Translations under genes and position numbers: made by a program
DNA from: Stenogyne calaminthoides
Lineage: Eukaryota; Streptophyta; Magnoliopsida; Lamiales; Lamiaceae
Length of the DNA stretch: 64,000 nucleotides
Assembly: GCA_037126765.1 (NCBI GenBank)
Contig: JBBCBC010000019.1
Location: forward strand, 31,890,222-31,954,221
Reading direction: 5' to 3'
Notes under the pieces: generated by a model
Databases searched by the model: none
The model's input: only the letters and a program-made list of their open reading frames with translations
Told to the model about the DNA's origin: nothing
Shown here: positions 11,527 to 25,600 of the stretch, piece after piece
How positions within the stretch are numbered: position 1 is the stretch's first letter
Layout of the letters: each line of letters starts with the position of its first letter

Positions 11527-14500
11527 CACTACTACAAGAAAATGTCTAATACTACATTAATTTTAATACACTATAAAAAGAAATGTACTAAAAACTAGTT
11601 TATTGCTACATTGAACTCCCACAACCTATTAAGACACTTTTGATTATGTGTCGAAATACAATACTATTAGGACTTTTCGAGTTGTGTACTATTAGTCCAA
11701 TTTCAGTTTTTAAGAATTAATTATTTTATACTAATTTATTTTAAGTCTCAAAAACAAAAATAAGAGAGTGGGAAATCAAAATTAATTAATTGGGTCTCTG
11801 AAGAAAAGGGAAAACTGTGGCAGTACAAAGGTAGTTCTTCTCCGAATTCATGAAATTAACCAGTTCTTTTTGAATATCTATTCCAACTCAATCGGCCAAA
11901 TCCTCCTTCCATCGATCGGACACTATTGAAGCTCATATTTTCCCCACAATTCTTCACCCAAGCGCCAGCGTTTTTCATCTGCTGCTGAATCCCCTCTCTA
12001 CTGTGCGTTCAACAACATTCTTCATCGTCCGCTTGTTCAGCTATCTACGAAATTGTTGAAGTTATTTCAGGCTAGGGGTTGTAATCTCTATCGCTCTCCT
12101 TAATTTATACCTCTAAATTCATCTTCATTATTGTTAGGGTTATTATTTTGGTTAATATTTGTTCACCCCCAAATCTCAAAATATTTAGGGCAGAACTTTC
12201 AATTTCTTCTTTATAAAATGTTTGTTCTACTTCTGAAGTATGTATGACTATTACGGATAAGATTTCTTTGTTATGGAGGTTTTGCGCATGAAATTTGGGA
12301 TAAGTCTTTGTACACTTCATTTTGATTCTATCTGGGAAGGGTGTTTATAACTTATGTCCTATTATAAATTGTGAGATAAACGACTCTTTTTCTAAATTCA
12401 AGCATTGGTGTGTTTGTGTATCCTTTTTGGTATGCTTTTCTGCATTGAACTCACACTCAAATGTGCTATTCTATGGCAGCAAAGTACTTTTAAAATGCTT
12501 TAATCATTTTGGATATGTTGTTTGTTGGTGACTGAATTTAATTTAGCGAATGTTTTATGCCTCTTCCAGATATGCGCATGTTCGTTCAGATTCAGTCATT
12601 GGCGAACTTCGGTTATCTGAGCCAACTGATCTAGTTTTTCCAGGTACCAATTTGTTCCTGTGTAGTAGCTTTATGTTGGCATGGCTCCAAAAAGATTATG
12701 TTCTCATGGTTTGTCCTTTGAATTTTTACCTATCATTTATTAAGTTATTCAAGTTTCATGTTCCTGCTATGTAATAGAAAAGTGACTAGAAAAGACATGA
12801 CTAAAGATGCTGCTTGACTTCATTATAGCTTAAAAGCTGAGGGTATTTGCAATTCCATTAATGGCAATATCTATTTCTTTATCTTATTTTTTCCCCTAAC
12901 TTGAAATAATTGTGAGAAAACGATGTGTTATTTGATACTGAATGGCAAAGTGAAGCAATTGGGTTCATCCCTAATGGCGATGTTGTGAACCCCCTAGCTC
13001 TAAACCATGTCAATGTCCAAGCTAATAGGTTTATCTGAAGTGTTTTAAGTATGGAACTTTTAATTCATGGATGTTATTCTTATCAGTGTCTGCAACTGAT
13101 GTAACATCAGTTTATTCCTTATGGTAGAGTGTTATTAAGAGGTGTCGCTCTAGATTTTCCTGCAGTATTATCTCTAAGTTGATTTGCCTGCTCTCATTTC
13201 ATCTCCCCTATACACTCCATAATATGTAACAATTTCCTTCAACAATTTTAAGAAATGTGAACTTTTTTGTTTGGTTAAATTGAATTGTAGAGAAGAATAA
13301 GGAAGAATTTTGGCAGAATGCAACCAAACTAGATTCAGATGATGATAATAAGATGGCTGCTATATAATCGCATTAAGATAGACTTTCATTTTTTTATTTT
13401 TGTGATAAAATGTAATGGGTAGGATTCATATATTTCCTTTGCTTGCTTGTATAGAATTTGATTATGCAGCAACTTGGCAGATTTGAACGATTATATGTAG
13501 ATTATCGTCGTTGGAAATTTTGTACTCTGTAAAGTTGTTTGGATCCAAAAGAAAAGTCTTATTTATTAAGAGAAATATTCTTGAAGTTCAAGAAAGATAT
13601 AAACAAAATTTTCAATTGGAATGTCCAAAGCTTGTATACTTTGAATTCTCTGGTTGGCTTCAATAATAACCGTTATGGTGTTATAACACACAAAATTATA
13701 ACACCTATGAGTTTCTTATCTAGATAGCAAGCAAATGTTGATGAATTTTTACCTTTGATTGAAACTAATTAACTTGAGAGGGCATATAGATGTTATTTGT
13801 TCTTACATGTATCATGAATGTAATAGGTTATTTTGTCTTCTGTCTTCTATATTTGTGGGTTTTGATGAATAACAAATGCTAAGTCTAAATTTGTATGTTC
13901 AAACACTTTTCTTGTGCAGACTTTTTCATTTGATGCTTTATACAAAGCCTGGAAGTTGAACACGATGTCATGTAAGAGAGAAAACATGGGCGCCGTTTGT
14001 TTGAGTTCAAAAGGGCAACATCGTCTTCCTCCATATCTACTCAAATTTAAGACAAATTCAACAAAAAGAGGGTTGTCTCGTAATGATGTTTTATGGAGCT
14101 CATTTTATACGGGCTTCTCACCAATTTTTCTCCAGCAAACTTTCCAGTTAAATGACACATTTCATGAGATTGTATATTAGTGAAGGCATCTTCTGTGATT
14201 TCTGATGGTGTAATAGAGGCTTTGGATAAAATTCTATCATTTAAAATTTAGTACTCTTTTCAGTTTACAATATTTGTAAGTGTACATATTAATTAATATT
14301 ATAATTTTTAATTGATCCAATTTAATTTCTGTTTTTTGGTTTATCCAATGTATTTTTGAGGAAATAATATTAATTTACTATATTTTTATTAATTATGGAA
14401 TTTATTAGTGATGAAAATAATTAAAAATGATAATTATTAAAAGTTTGTTACGACACTTAAAAATGTCTTGATAGACACTATATATTGTACTGCGAATAAA

Positions 14501-14698
14501 TAAATTGAAATTGGCAGTTTAGAAAGTGTAGTATAAGTTAAGTTATCACGACATTTAAGAATGTTATAATAGATCATTTATCTATTGTTACATTAAATTA
14601 GACGATATTTTATATAAATGTCGCATTAGACAAAATGTAGTAATAAGTGCCCTATAATTACTCTTATAAATGTCATTAAAGCTCATTTTTGTTGTAGT
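11527..14698. mobile_element. Non-autonomous CACTA-like element with gene-like filler
   Basis: The left end CACTACTACAAGAAAATG and the right end CATTTTTGTTGTAGT (reverse complement ACTACAACAAAAATG) resemble CACTA (En/Spm) ends, imperfectly. Both subterminal regions carry repeated GACACTT/GACATTT-like words (11625-11700 and 14450-14680), as CACTA elements do. The interior (about 11780-14200) is less AT-rich and has exon-like pieces, for example 12580-12642 (frame reading SVIGELRLSEPTDLVFPG before a GT) and an 88-codon open frame at 13914-14180. None is recognised. No transposase is visible. It may be a CACTA element that picked up part of a host gene. Confidence 0.5.
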
Positions 14699-16640
14699 TT
14701 AACCCCTCCAAAACCCCACGGACACTCCACCTCACACCCCTATTCTCCCCCCGAAGCATCTATATTAAGTTTTACATGGACAAATCATTTCTCTTGAAAA
14801 ATAGATGACTCAGGACCAACCTCCACCTTAGCAAACACCCCTCCTCTACCTGAATTCCTCCCCTCTCCAACACCCCCCACCCCCCCGCAAATGCACAACT
14901 TTCAAGAAATCTAATTTGTCACACTACATTTCTTATCAATCACATCTCAAACCTACTAATTAAATTTATATTCGTAGGAACAAATCATTTTTCTCAAAAA
15001 AAAAAATGGGATAACTCGAAGGCGTCAAATTTTATGCCAATGTTCAAATGATCCATTTCTAATCCCCCCTCCTATTTCTAATGAAATGTTCCCATAAGAT
15101 CTTAGCAAATAGCCTATAAAAAAGAATCCTAGTCCAATGAAATGATAATCCTTGAAATGTGGGATAAAACACATCTCAATCACATGAAAGAATAGAACAT
15201 ATTCTCCAACAACACAATATTACAATTATACACCACATTAATAAGACCAACATTCCAAAATTTATGACATGGGACCCTAAACATAATCACGAAAAATACA
15301 ATCGGCTACAATCTTGTTTTGATTAAAACAATTAAATCTTACTAAATCCTAATCAATCCTATCATCACCTACATTTCTTACAAAATCGATCCACATCTAC
15401 AAACCTACTAATTAAATTTATATTCCCAAAATGTTCAAATGTCAATGTTAAAAGGAATAATAAATAAATGTCTTCCAAGATGATTAGAGATGTTAAAAAT
15501 GCCCTAACTAACGAATCTTGGGATAACCTAAATGGTCGTCCCAAAATTTTATGTCAATGTACCCTAGCCCCCTCTCCGGGCCACATGAGAGATCTCACGC
15601 TCGGAAGAATCGAAAAAACCAAATCGTGTGATATAAAAAGACCATTCTTAAGTGAATCTAACAATAAAAAGGACATCACGTCTATAAATAGGATTCGCAT
15701 AAAATTGGGTAAAAATGTATTTTAAATTCCTAACAAATGACTAAAATGAAATGATATATGTCAATCAAACGGAACTTTGTGCGACTTTGATCTTGAAATG
15801 TGGGATAAAAAACACATCTCAATCACATGTGAAAGATGTGATAGAAACATATTCTAAGCTTTTCATGTTCTCAATATTACATGATGCATAAAAGTAAATC
15901 ATACTTTATTCTATTGTTTGAATCAAAGATTAATTTTGTGATTATTAAGAATGAAGTGTGCAGATTTTAAATTGCAACTTGTTTTTTAAATCATATATTT
16001 CTTTTTATATTTAACAATTCAATATAAACAATTTACATATTTATGACATTTCAAAAATATATCTCATCTAATCTCTCTCAATCTAAACATAAATATTGAT
16101 TTTTTTAAGAGTTTTATAAACAATTTCATCACAATCCCGAGGTCAAAAAAAAAAAAAAATATCTTCATTTCAAAAAAACTTTTGTTAGGCTAAAAACAAT
16201 TAAATCTTACTAAATAATTATGAAAGTCAATTTTAATAATATCAATCATGCCATTAAGATTTTAAGTTACTTGAACTCTGTCAAAGATATGAAGCGCAAA
16301 TGCTATATTATTATTGAGATGAGTAGAAACCACCAACTAATTTAACGTAAATTAATATTCATTTCTATAAAATGTTCTTAAATAAAAATGTCGATGTTAA
16401 AATTATGTTAAATAGCCTCAAATAAATATATATAACCGTTCTCAAAAATGATATATAATGTTTCTCATGATTATAAAAAAAATATAATGGATGGATAAAT
16501 AGATTCGTTGTTGGTCCTACCTACTGGCCCAAACCTCCTGTAGCCCCATAGCCTTCACCCCCGATATTCCATTACATTCCATTCTTATCGCCATTTTCGT
16601 CCACTTTCCTGAATGATCTTCAATCTCTCACTCTACCAAC
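14699..16640. other. Intergenic region upstream of F2KP, with local duplication
   Basis: No gene is seen. Phrases recur in the same order about 0.45-0.65 kb apart: ACCTACTAATTAAATTTATATTC (about 14952 and 15403), then CTTGAAATGTGGGATAAAA with ACACATCTCAATCACATG (about 15152-15185 and 15793-15827). This suggests an old tandem duplication. The last 130 bases before 16641 should include the F2KP 5' UTR, which is C+T-rich. Confidence 0.5.
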
Positions 16641-19600
16641 ATGGGCACCGGCGCATCCAAGAATCCCGATAGCAGCTCACATGGCAGTGAAGAGAGAGAA
16701 GACCAAGCCGGTGGACAGCTCTATGTCTCACTCAGGATGGAGAATTATAAGCCCAAGGGGGAACTTATACCCCACGTCTATGGCTCCGTACCCCTCGTAG
16801 GATCATGGGACTCATCTAGAGCCGTACGTTTCTCTCAATTCTTCTTCTCGTTGTTCGTTTGGTTATGTGTGTGTATAATTTTGCGAGCTGAGATTTCTGC
16901 TGTTGTTAATTTTGTGAACTTCGATGAAATTGGTTCGCATTGTTGCCTCTATTGCGCTTACTGATTCCCGCACTTGTCAATTTTGTGAACTTCGATGAAA
17001 TTGGTTCGCATTGTTGCGCTTACTGATTAACTTGTGGCTATTAATTTAACAGCTCTCAATGGAGCGCGAATCGACATTTATGTGGGAATTAAGTTTTGTT
17101 GTACCACCTGACCACGGTAATTAGCTCCCAATTTGTATATTATGCCTCCAATTTTGGTGTTTCTGTAGTTTAGAATCTAATTATGTTTAGTTTCTAATAT
17201 AGAAACGTTGGATTTTAAGGTTTTGCTGAAGCCAAAGTTTGGTAATGTCCCTTGTGTTGTGGAAGAGGGGCTAAACAGGCAATTGACGGGAGGTATGTTA
17301 CGAGGGGATAGGAGGTCTGCCATGTTTAAGTTGAATGCTGATGATATTCTTGAGTACAAAGTCTTCATCAAAGCAGATAGAGTGTCTCCATTTGATCTTG
17401 CCGCTAGTTGGAGAGCTTATCAGGAGAATTTTCAGCCTTCAACCGTTCGTGGGATACCGGATGTCAGTATAAACTCAGCTTCTGAATCTAATAATGAGGT
17501 AGGTATATCGTATAGAACGTGTCATGTTAATAAGAAATTTCCCTAGCTGTTAGTTGTTTTATGCTTTCTCATATTTCTAATATTGCAAGTGCATTTAGGT
17601 GATGAGATATTAGCTAGCAGTTTGTCTGTAATCTCTTTCTCTTCCTCTCTGTACACCTGGCTTCTAAGAATTTAGATTCTTAGTGTGAATAATTATTCTG
17701 ATGACTGACATTAATGAAAATGTAAATCTGACCTCTAATGTATTGACATCAAATATAATATGTACTGTGTATATCTTTGCACATTGAAGTTTGTCAAATC
17801 ATCATCTTCTCTGTGGCTTTAATCAGTTCAAGTACAATGAGATACCAGTTTTGACTTTTCTAATGCCTATGTTGGTGCATACCACATGTCTTCTGTGAAG
17901 AGTTGTCCATCGACGATTTGTAACCTTGTTTCTTTAGGGTCCTGAAACTTGGAATTGCTTTGAAGTATTTGTACTCCAAATTAGCAGATAATCAACTTGA
18001 ACAAAAGACCTTCTTCCACACTAAATACTAATTTGAAAACATCTATCTCTGTTGTCATTGTAATATCAATATTTTACATGCTTTATTTCCTTCCAATTTA
18101 AATTTGTTACTCTGCAATTAGGATTTTGTGTATAATCATTTTCCATGGTTGAAATTGTCTCCCCATGAAAATTCATAAATGAAATATTACTTCATCCCCC
18201 CTCTTTTGGTGGACACTTTTCGATACAGACTGGATCTTCAGCAACTTTGGAGCTTGATCTTGAGCATTATGTTGTACCAGCTCCAACAACATCTGCAACT
18301 TCAGGTCTGGTTTATGCAGCTAACTTGACAGAAACTCCTAGATCACTGAGCCGGGGACCGGTATTTTCCAGGAGTGAAAGCTCTGGAAGTGCATTACATA
18401 TCCATAAAGATGGTAGTATTCCAGTTGATCGACCTGATCCAATGGTGTGACTCTTTACCCTTTCCTGATTTATGATAAACTAATCTTGTTGCTGTTGTTG
18501 ATGATGATGTTGATTCATATGTAATCCATTTATCCTATTGCAATATGATAGGATTTTTACGTAGTGTGTTCACACAACCTAACACGTAACAACCAAATCC
18601 AGATGTAAAACAATGGTTTCAATACAGAATAAGCTCATGCAGATTGTGAGTTGAGTTAGTTGGTTGTGTTAATTTTAGTTAAAGATAGAGTGATCAGTTG
18701 ATGACTAGAATCTTCTGCCCTGCTATTTTGGTTTAAAAACCTGTCTATGAAAATCTTTTAGAAGGCAACATAAAGTTACTTTCTTTATCCGGCTTCTTAT
18801 ATGAAGAATGGGAGCTACCTGCTTTTGAAACAGATAGGGAACTAAAACATTATATACAATCTTTTGAGTAACTTTGTCTCTCCCTATCCTTTCTCTAGAA
18901 ACTCAACATACTTGTTTCTTTAATATTCCTGGTATGACTTTTGCCATTTCCTAAAATTAATATAGTATTTTGGTAATTCATGTCCTATTATACCCTCAGT
19001 AACCATAACGAAGCTACATTGGTAACACATCAACGGTTAAATATGTCTTCAGTATCTGCAATAAAACTATATTGACTGAACATTTATTCCGACAAAATTT
19101 CGAACCACTTTTCTGCTTCCAGAGCAACATTGTAACAAGTGTCTAACCAGTTTATGGGCCAAGGTTATGTCATTGTGAAACATAGGCTCTAGTGATACTA
19201 GAAAATACCTAGTTACTGTTTCGGTTAGAACTTAGCTCTGGTCTTTGTTATGTCTCTTCTAATTCTGCAACTGCTATATAAATCTTCCTTTCTATGTGTG
19301 GTGATAACTTCCTATCAGGGAATGGAAGTCACTATCCCAGATCCAACAAACTTATCATCAGGAGCTGGGATGGTAGAGTCAAAGTCAGTTGGAACATTTT
19401 CACCTATGCAGAAACAAGAAGGATACAGAGGACTCTTTGTGGATAGGGGAGTTGGATCCCCTAGACTCGTAAAATCAGCAAGTGCATCAACTTTCTCTTT
19501 AGATCTCAAACCTGATTCAGAACCCAAGGTTTGTAGAGATTTACAGTATTAAATCTGAAGAATACTGAGCACACACACATATATATCTCACCCATTGCAA

Positions 19601-22600
19601 TATATCCTCTTAACTAATTACAATTTTGTTTTCATAGAACTCTATGCCAGCTGCTGCAGGAGCTGTTGCAGCTGCAGCTGTAGCAGATCAGATGCTTGGA
19701 CCCAAGGAGGATAGACATCTGGCAATTGTCTTGGTACTTTCATGCTATAATGGCTTATACCGATTTAATTTCCATTTTGTCTTTCTGATTCTTGTTGTAT
19801 CTTGTTGTGATTGTATATAATAGTTAGAGCTATTTCAACAATGATGAGCCAGTTTGGCTGGCTAAGCTTATTTTAAACATCTTATGAGCTCTAACATCTT
19901 ATAAGTTGTTTCAAGAGCTTATAAGATGTAATTTTTAAGTAGCTACAAGTTGTTAAAGTGTTTGGCTAATAAAACTTATAAGTTCTTTAATAATTTGAGA
20001 TGAATATTTTTTAATTTTTAATTTAATTACAGAACGATTATATCTTATTTATGTTGTGGTGGGGGTGGGTGGGTGTAGGTTCGGGGTAGGTTAGGAACGT
20101 GGGGCTGTTAGTTGTTTTATGCTTTTCATATTTCTAATATTGGGTGGGTGATTCTTTTTTTTTTTTTAAATCTTTTATTTAAGTGTAGCATTTTAAGGAG
20201 CTTATAAGCTCAGCCAGACGGGCTCGAAAGTAACATGAATATCGAATTGTGTGTTATTTCTGAATAGTTCGATTGAAGTTCTATCGTTCATGTTCACTTT
20301 TGTGCTTACTGCAGGTCGGGCTGCCTGCACGTGGAAAAACTTTTACTGCAGCTAAACTTTTACGATATCTTCCAATTTAAATTTGGTTAGGGTCATGACA
20401 CCAAACACTTCAATGTTGGGAAGGTAATTGATATTGTGATTGCACTTTACTTTTTTTCTTCTGGTTTTATGTAAACAAAAGCAGCATTATTGTGTTTTTT
20501 CATTTTGCAGTATCGGCGGCTAAAGCATGGAGTTAACCAGGTATGTATTATCAGCTGGTGACATCTATTCTTCCCCTTCCTTGTTTGATTGTATTAGGAT
20601 TGTCTGTTTAATATTGTAGGGAAACAGTTAAATCCTTGTCATCCTAAACAAAATATCTGCAGATTTTCTCATTTTGTGGTTTAATTAGTTATTAACCCTG
20701 CTATTTTGGTTTAAAAACCTTTTTCTTCTGTTTTTTGGCATTTTGGGTGTAATTGAAGAATGGAACTTAGCCCATTATATTTTGAGTTTTTTTCTTATCT
20801 ATCTAGAAAGGCACTGTTTTCTTTAATATTTTTTTTTGCATGCTACATATTTTTGTGTTACTATCTCAGTAACATAACGAAGCTACATTGGTTCCATCAA
20901 CGGTTAAATATGTCTTCAGTATCTGCAATAAAACTATATTGACTGAACATTTATATATGCTTCCAGAGCAACATTGTAACAAGTGTCTAACCAGTTTATC
21001 AATGTCATTGTGAAACATACCATGATTTTTGGGTTAAGAACTTAGGGCTCCTTTGTTATCTTATATTCCTAACAATTTATGTGTGGTGATAACCGGATCA
21101 GGGAATGGAAGTCACTATCCCAGATCCAACAAACTTATCATCAGGAGCTGGGATGGTAGAGTCAAAGGGAACATTTTCACCCAGAAACAAAAGGATACAG
21201 AGGACTCTTGTGGATAGGGGGTTGGGCCCCTAGAGGTGCATCAACTTTCTCTTTAGATCTCAAACCTGATTCAGAACCCAAGGTTTGTAGAGATTTGTAT
21301 TAAATCTCTGGCAATATATCCTCTTAACTAATTACAATTTTGGGTTGCCACCTGTTGCAGCTGCAGCTGTAGCAGATCAGATGCTTGGACCCAAGGAGGA
21401 TAGACATCTGGCAATTGTCTTGGTACTTTCATGCTATAATGGCTTATACCGATTTAATTTCCATTTCGTCTTTCTGATTCTTGTTGTATCTTGTTGTGAT
21501 TGTATATAATAGTTAGAGCTATTTCAACAATGATGAGCCAGTTTTATTTTAAACATCTTATGAGCTCTAACATCTTATAAGTTGTTTCAAGAGCTTATAA
21601 GATGTAATTTTTAAGTAGCTACAAGTTGTTAAAGTGTTTGGCTAATAAAACTTATAAGTTCTTTAATAATTTGAGATGAATATTTTTTAATTTTTAATTT
21701 AATTACAGAACGATTATATCTTATTTATGTTGTGGTGGGGGTGGGTGGGTGTAGGTTCGGGGTGGGGTGGGTGATTCTTGTTTTTTTTTTTTAAATCTTT
21801 TATTTAAGTGTAGCATTTTAAGGAGCTTATAAGCTCAGCCAGACGGGCTCGAAAGTAACAAGGGGTTATTGCTGAATACCGATTGAAGTTCTAAGTTCAT
21901 GTTCACTTTTGGGCCAGGTATGGGTTGCCGTGGAAAAACCTGCAGCTAAACTTGCCGATATCTTCGTTGGTTAGGTCACGACACCAAACACTTCAATGTT
22001 GGGAAGGTAATTGATATTGTGATTGCACTTTATTTTTCTTCTGGTTTTATGTAAAGAAAGCAGCATTATTGTGTTTTCATTTTGCAGTATCGGCGGCTAA
22101 AGCATGGAGTTAACCAGGTATGTATTATCAGCTGGTGACATCTATTCTTCCCCTTCCTTGTTTGATTGTATTAGGATTGTCTGTTTAATATTTAGGAAAC
22201 AGTTAAATTTGTCATCCTAAACAAAATATGGATTTTCTCATTTTGTGGTTTAATTAGTTAGGGCTCTTCTTCTGTTTTGTAATTTTCAAGGAACTTAGCC
22301 CTTTTTCGTTCTTTCTTATCAATCAAGGCACTGTTTTTTTTTGCATGCTACATATTTTTGTCAGTATAGCTAAACCAAGACCAATTCATGGTATATTTTA
22401 CTTGCATATTTTGTCAGGAAAAAAAAAGCAATACAAAAAGGAAAGTGAAAGAAAGAGACTAATGTACTGGTATATGAGTGTAAATTTTTACCAAAACAAT
22501 TTAACACTGTTCTCTGGGGACTGAGGTTTCTTTGTGTAATTTTCAGGAATGGGCATAACCTATAGTTGTTCCTCTTGACATTCTCTCAAATCTTAAATTC

Positions 22601-25600
22601 TTGCTGCAATGTATTACAATTAAACCTATGGAACCATGATCATATGATTTGACAAAGTTCAATGGATATGGTAGGGGCATACGACTTAGTGCTGAGCCAA
22701 TGAGTTTTGTCAACCTGTTGAACCTTTTATTATTTGCCTCTCGCCTTTATGACTGAACTTTACCTGTCATTAATCTTATATACAAACTTCTTGATGCAGA
22801 CAGCTGACTTTTTCCGAGGTGACAATCCGGAGGGCATAGAAGCACGCAATGAGGTAAACTTATATGTTGGACAATTTTTCTGAACTCAATATATTAATGG
22901 ATCATTCATAAATGTAAGCTTATATTCTTTTAGGATGAATCATGTGATTTCTCCTGGTTTTTTCTTTCCAGCATGAGTCTTGTTGCTGAAAGATACTTGT
23001 TAGGAATTGTCACTCTTTGATTCCCAACTGTTGCATAACTTCCAATTTCGAGACGTACATAATTCAGTTTTTAGTTTACTGATGTTCACCTTCATTTTGA
23101 TGCATTATTCCATCAACCTATATCATATATAAGAAACTGAAAAAATCAGATTGTACTTAAAATTTTGCTTGTGCATGCTTTTTAATGTCCCCCTTCTAGA
23201 TGTAGTCATATCAAATGGTATCTTTAATATGACAAAAACTCATAGAGACGGTCTCATGCATGAGACGTGGTACAACTTAGCACAAATCACACCCACCCCT
23301 CCCAAAGTGTTAAAGCTCCAATGCCCAACTTATGCCCCGTCTCACCGTGAGACCGTCTCATGCAAGTGTGTCTCCTTTAATATTATTAAAATTCGAGTAC
23401 ATTGACAAAGGCAGTTTGTGAACTTGTATTTTATTTATTTATTTTTATACTGTATTTAATAATCTATATTGACATTTTTCCTTGCGCATAGTTTTAATTC
23501 ATGACGTGCTACTAGGTAGCGGCACTTGCAATGGAGGATATGATATCTTGGATGCAAGAAGGGGGCCAGGTAAGTAAATTTAATTATATCAGTGGGCATG
23601 TGCATCTGATCCTTTCATAATGTATTTTCAATTATGTTTAGGTTGGGATATTTGATGCTACAAACAGTACCAGGAAAAGAAGAAACATGCTTATGAGAAT
23701 GGCTGAAGGCAAGTGCAAGGTAGAGTGTTAAACTTTGATTGCTTTATAAATTATGGTTTATCATGAATTGATATTTTTGATTTATTAAGTAAATATATAT
23801 ATATATATTTTTTTTGGTAAGGGAATTTTTTAAATTTCTTGTAAAGAAATAAGTGTCCAGGTATAAGGTATACCAGGACAAAGAATGAATTTACAATGTT
23901 CCTAACAATCTAACACTTTTCTAGGGTCTACAAGCCAATCTCGAAAAGAAAAGTTACAAATTTCTGGACAAGGACTAGACGTCCAACTCCACATCCTAAA
24001 TATTGAAGAACATCATGTTAGCTAAATATAATTTCAGTTGACCTGACATTAAGATGTCCTAATTAATTTGGCCCTTTATTTCTAAAGTATACTCCCAATA
24101 AAAGTTCTAAAATTTCAGTTAAAATCACTAGAGTTTAAACCGGAATACGAGCACAGTTTGTTTAGTATTCTTCATCATGCTGTTCGCCATAGTAGAATCA
24201 TGGCGGAATCAAACTTATGCTTCATAAGAGTATATCTCTTTTGTGAAGGAGTTGTAATCAGTTTACATTGAGTCTTTAAAGAAGCTATGCGCAGGAAATT
24301 TTATGTGACCATTTAGTAATTTACTGGTCTGATATGCACCATTTTTAGTTATTTTTTCACAATATATCTGATCCCATATGATGAATGTTTTTTGACCTCG
24401 TAGATTATCTTCTTAGAGACTCTATGCAATGATCGGAAAATAATCGAGAGGAATATACGTCTCAAAGTTCAACAAAGCCCAGACTATGCAGAAGAGTATG
24501 ATGCAAGGAATTTCCTTGTTATTTTTGTACATCACACTATTACATTGTGATAAATGGTTTTTTTCAGGCCAGATTTTGAAGCAGGGTATCATGACTTTAA
24601 GGTCCGACTGGAAAATTATGAAAAGGTAGATCTGTGGACACACATATCCATTTTTCTATGATGAATATTTTTGAGAAATGGAGGTTTATGGGCACTGTTT
24701 CCTTTTCCAGGTTTATGAGCCAGTAGAAGAAGGCTCTTATATCAAAATGATTGATATGATCACTGGCAGCGGTGGACAAATACAAGTAAATCCCTTTCTG
24801 TTATTGCACATTTGCATGTCTTATTTATTCTTTTCATTGCTTCTATATCCAGGATTTTAATAAAACTATAATATGCTCTTGTCTAAGGTTTCTTCTGCAT
24901 GATCTAGTTGCACTGACTGGAGAAAAGAACCATAGTTTAACAAAATGATATTTATATTTTATTTCTGAATATCTAGTTATGAATGTTAAGACATGTCCAG
25001 GTCTCGAGGTCTTAAACATGGCCTATAGAATATTGATCACATTCATGATTGTGTTTCTGTCATTTTCATTAGTCATTGAATGTACAAAATTATAGTTGCT
25101 CTTGCTCAATACCTATTATACACCTTTGAATACTATAATATCTACATACACCTTTGCTAATGTCAAAAGTAGGATTTTTAGATCTTTATAGTGAAATTTA
25201 TTTTTGAACTATCTAATATAAAAATGTAAACCTTTTGAAGATGTCATGCTTAGATTGTGCTATGTATGACAGATTGCCTGGCTATGAGATTGAATAAGGG
25301 TCAGAGATGATCACTGAAAACAAGAAATTACTGTGGAAAAACAAATTATCAAGTCACTAATCTTCTTCTTTTGCTTCAATGGGTTGCTTATATGACGACC
25401 CATTTGGCTTTCCCGCAAGATGTGCAGTCCATAATTAGACCAAAAAAGGCATCTCTATCTTTTCCTGATTGATGAAGCTTTTCTAGATCACTTTATAGAT
25501 GGCCTGACATTAGCTCTCTTAGCTTTCTTCGTTAATTAAAATATAGTCTGAGATATGATGTGATCATCTTATATATATCCTGTTGTTTTATGAAACAGGT

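Noticed and set aside
20760..20942. 60-codon frame in the F2KP region
   Set aside because: It is hydrophobic and T-rich, lies in intron sequence of the duplicated unit, and has no counterpart in the other copy.
24422..24785. Minus-strand frames overlapping F2KP exons 12-14
   Set aside because: The plus-strand exons explain the sequence; these are chance antisense frames.
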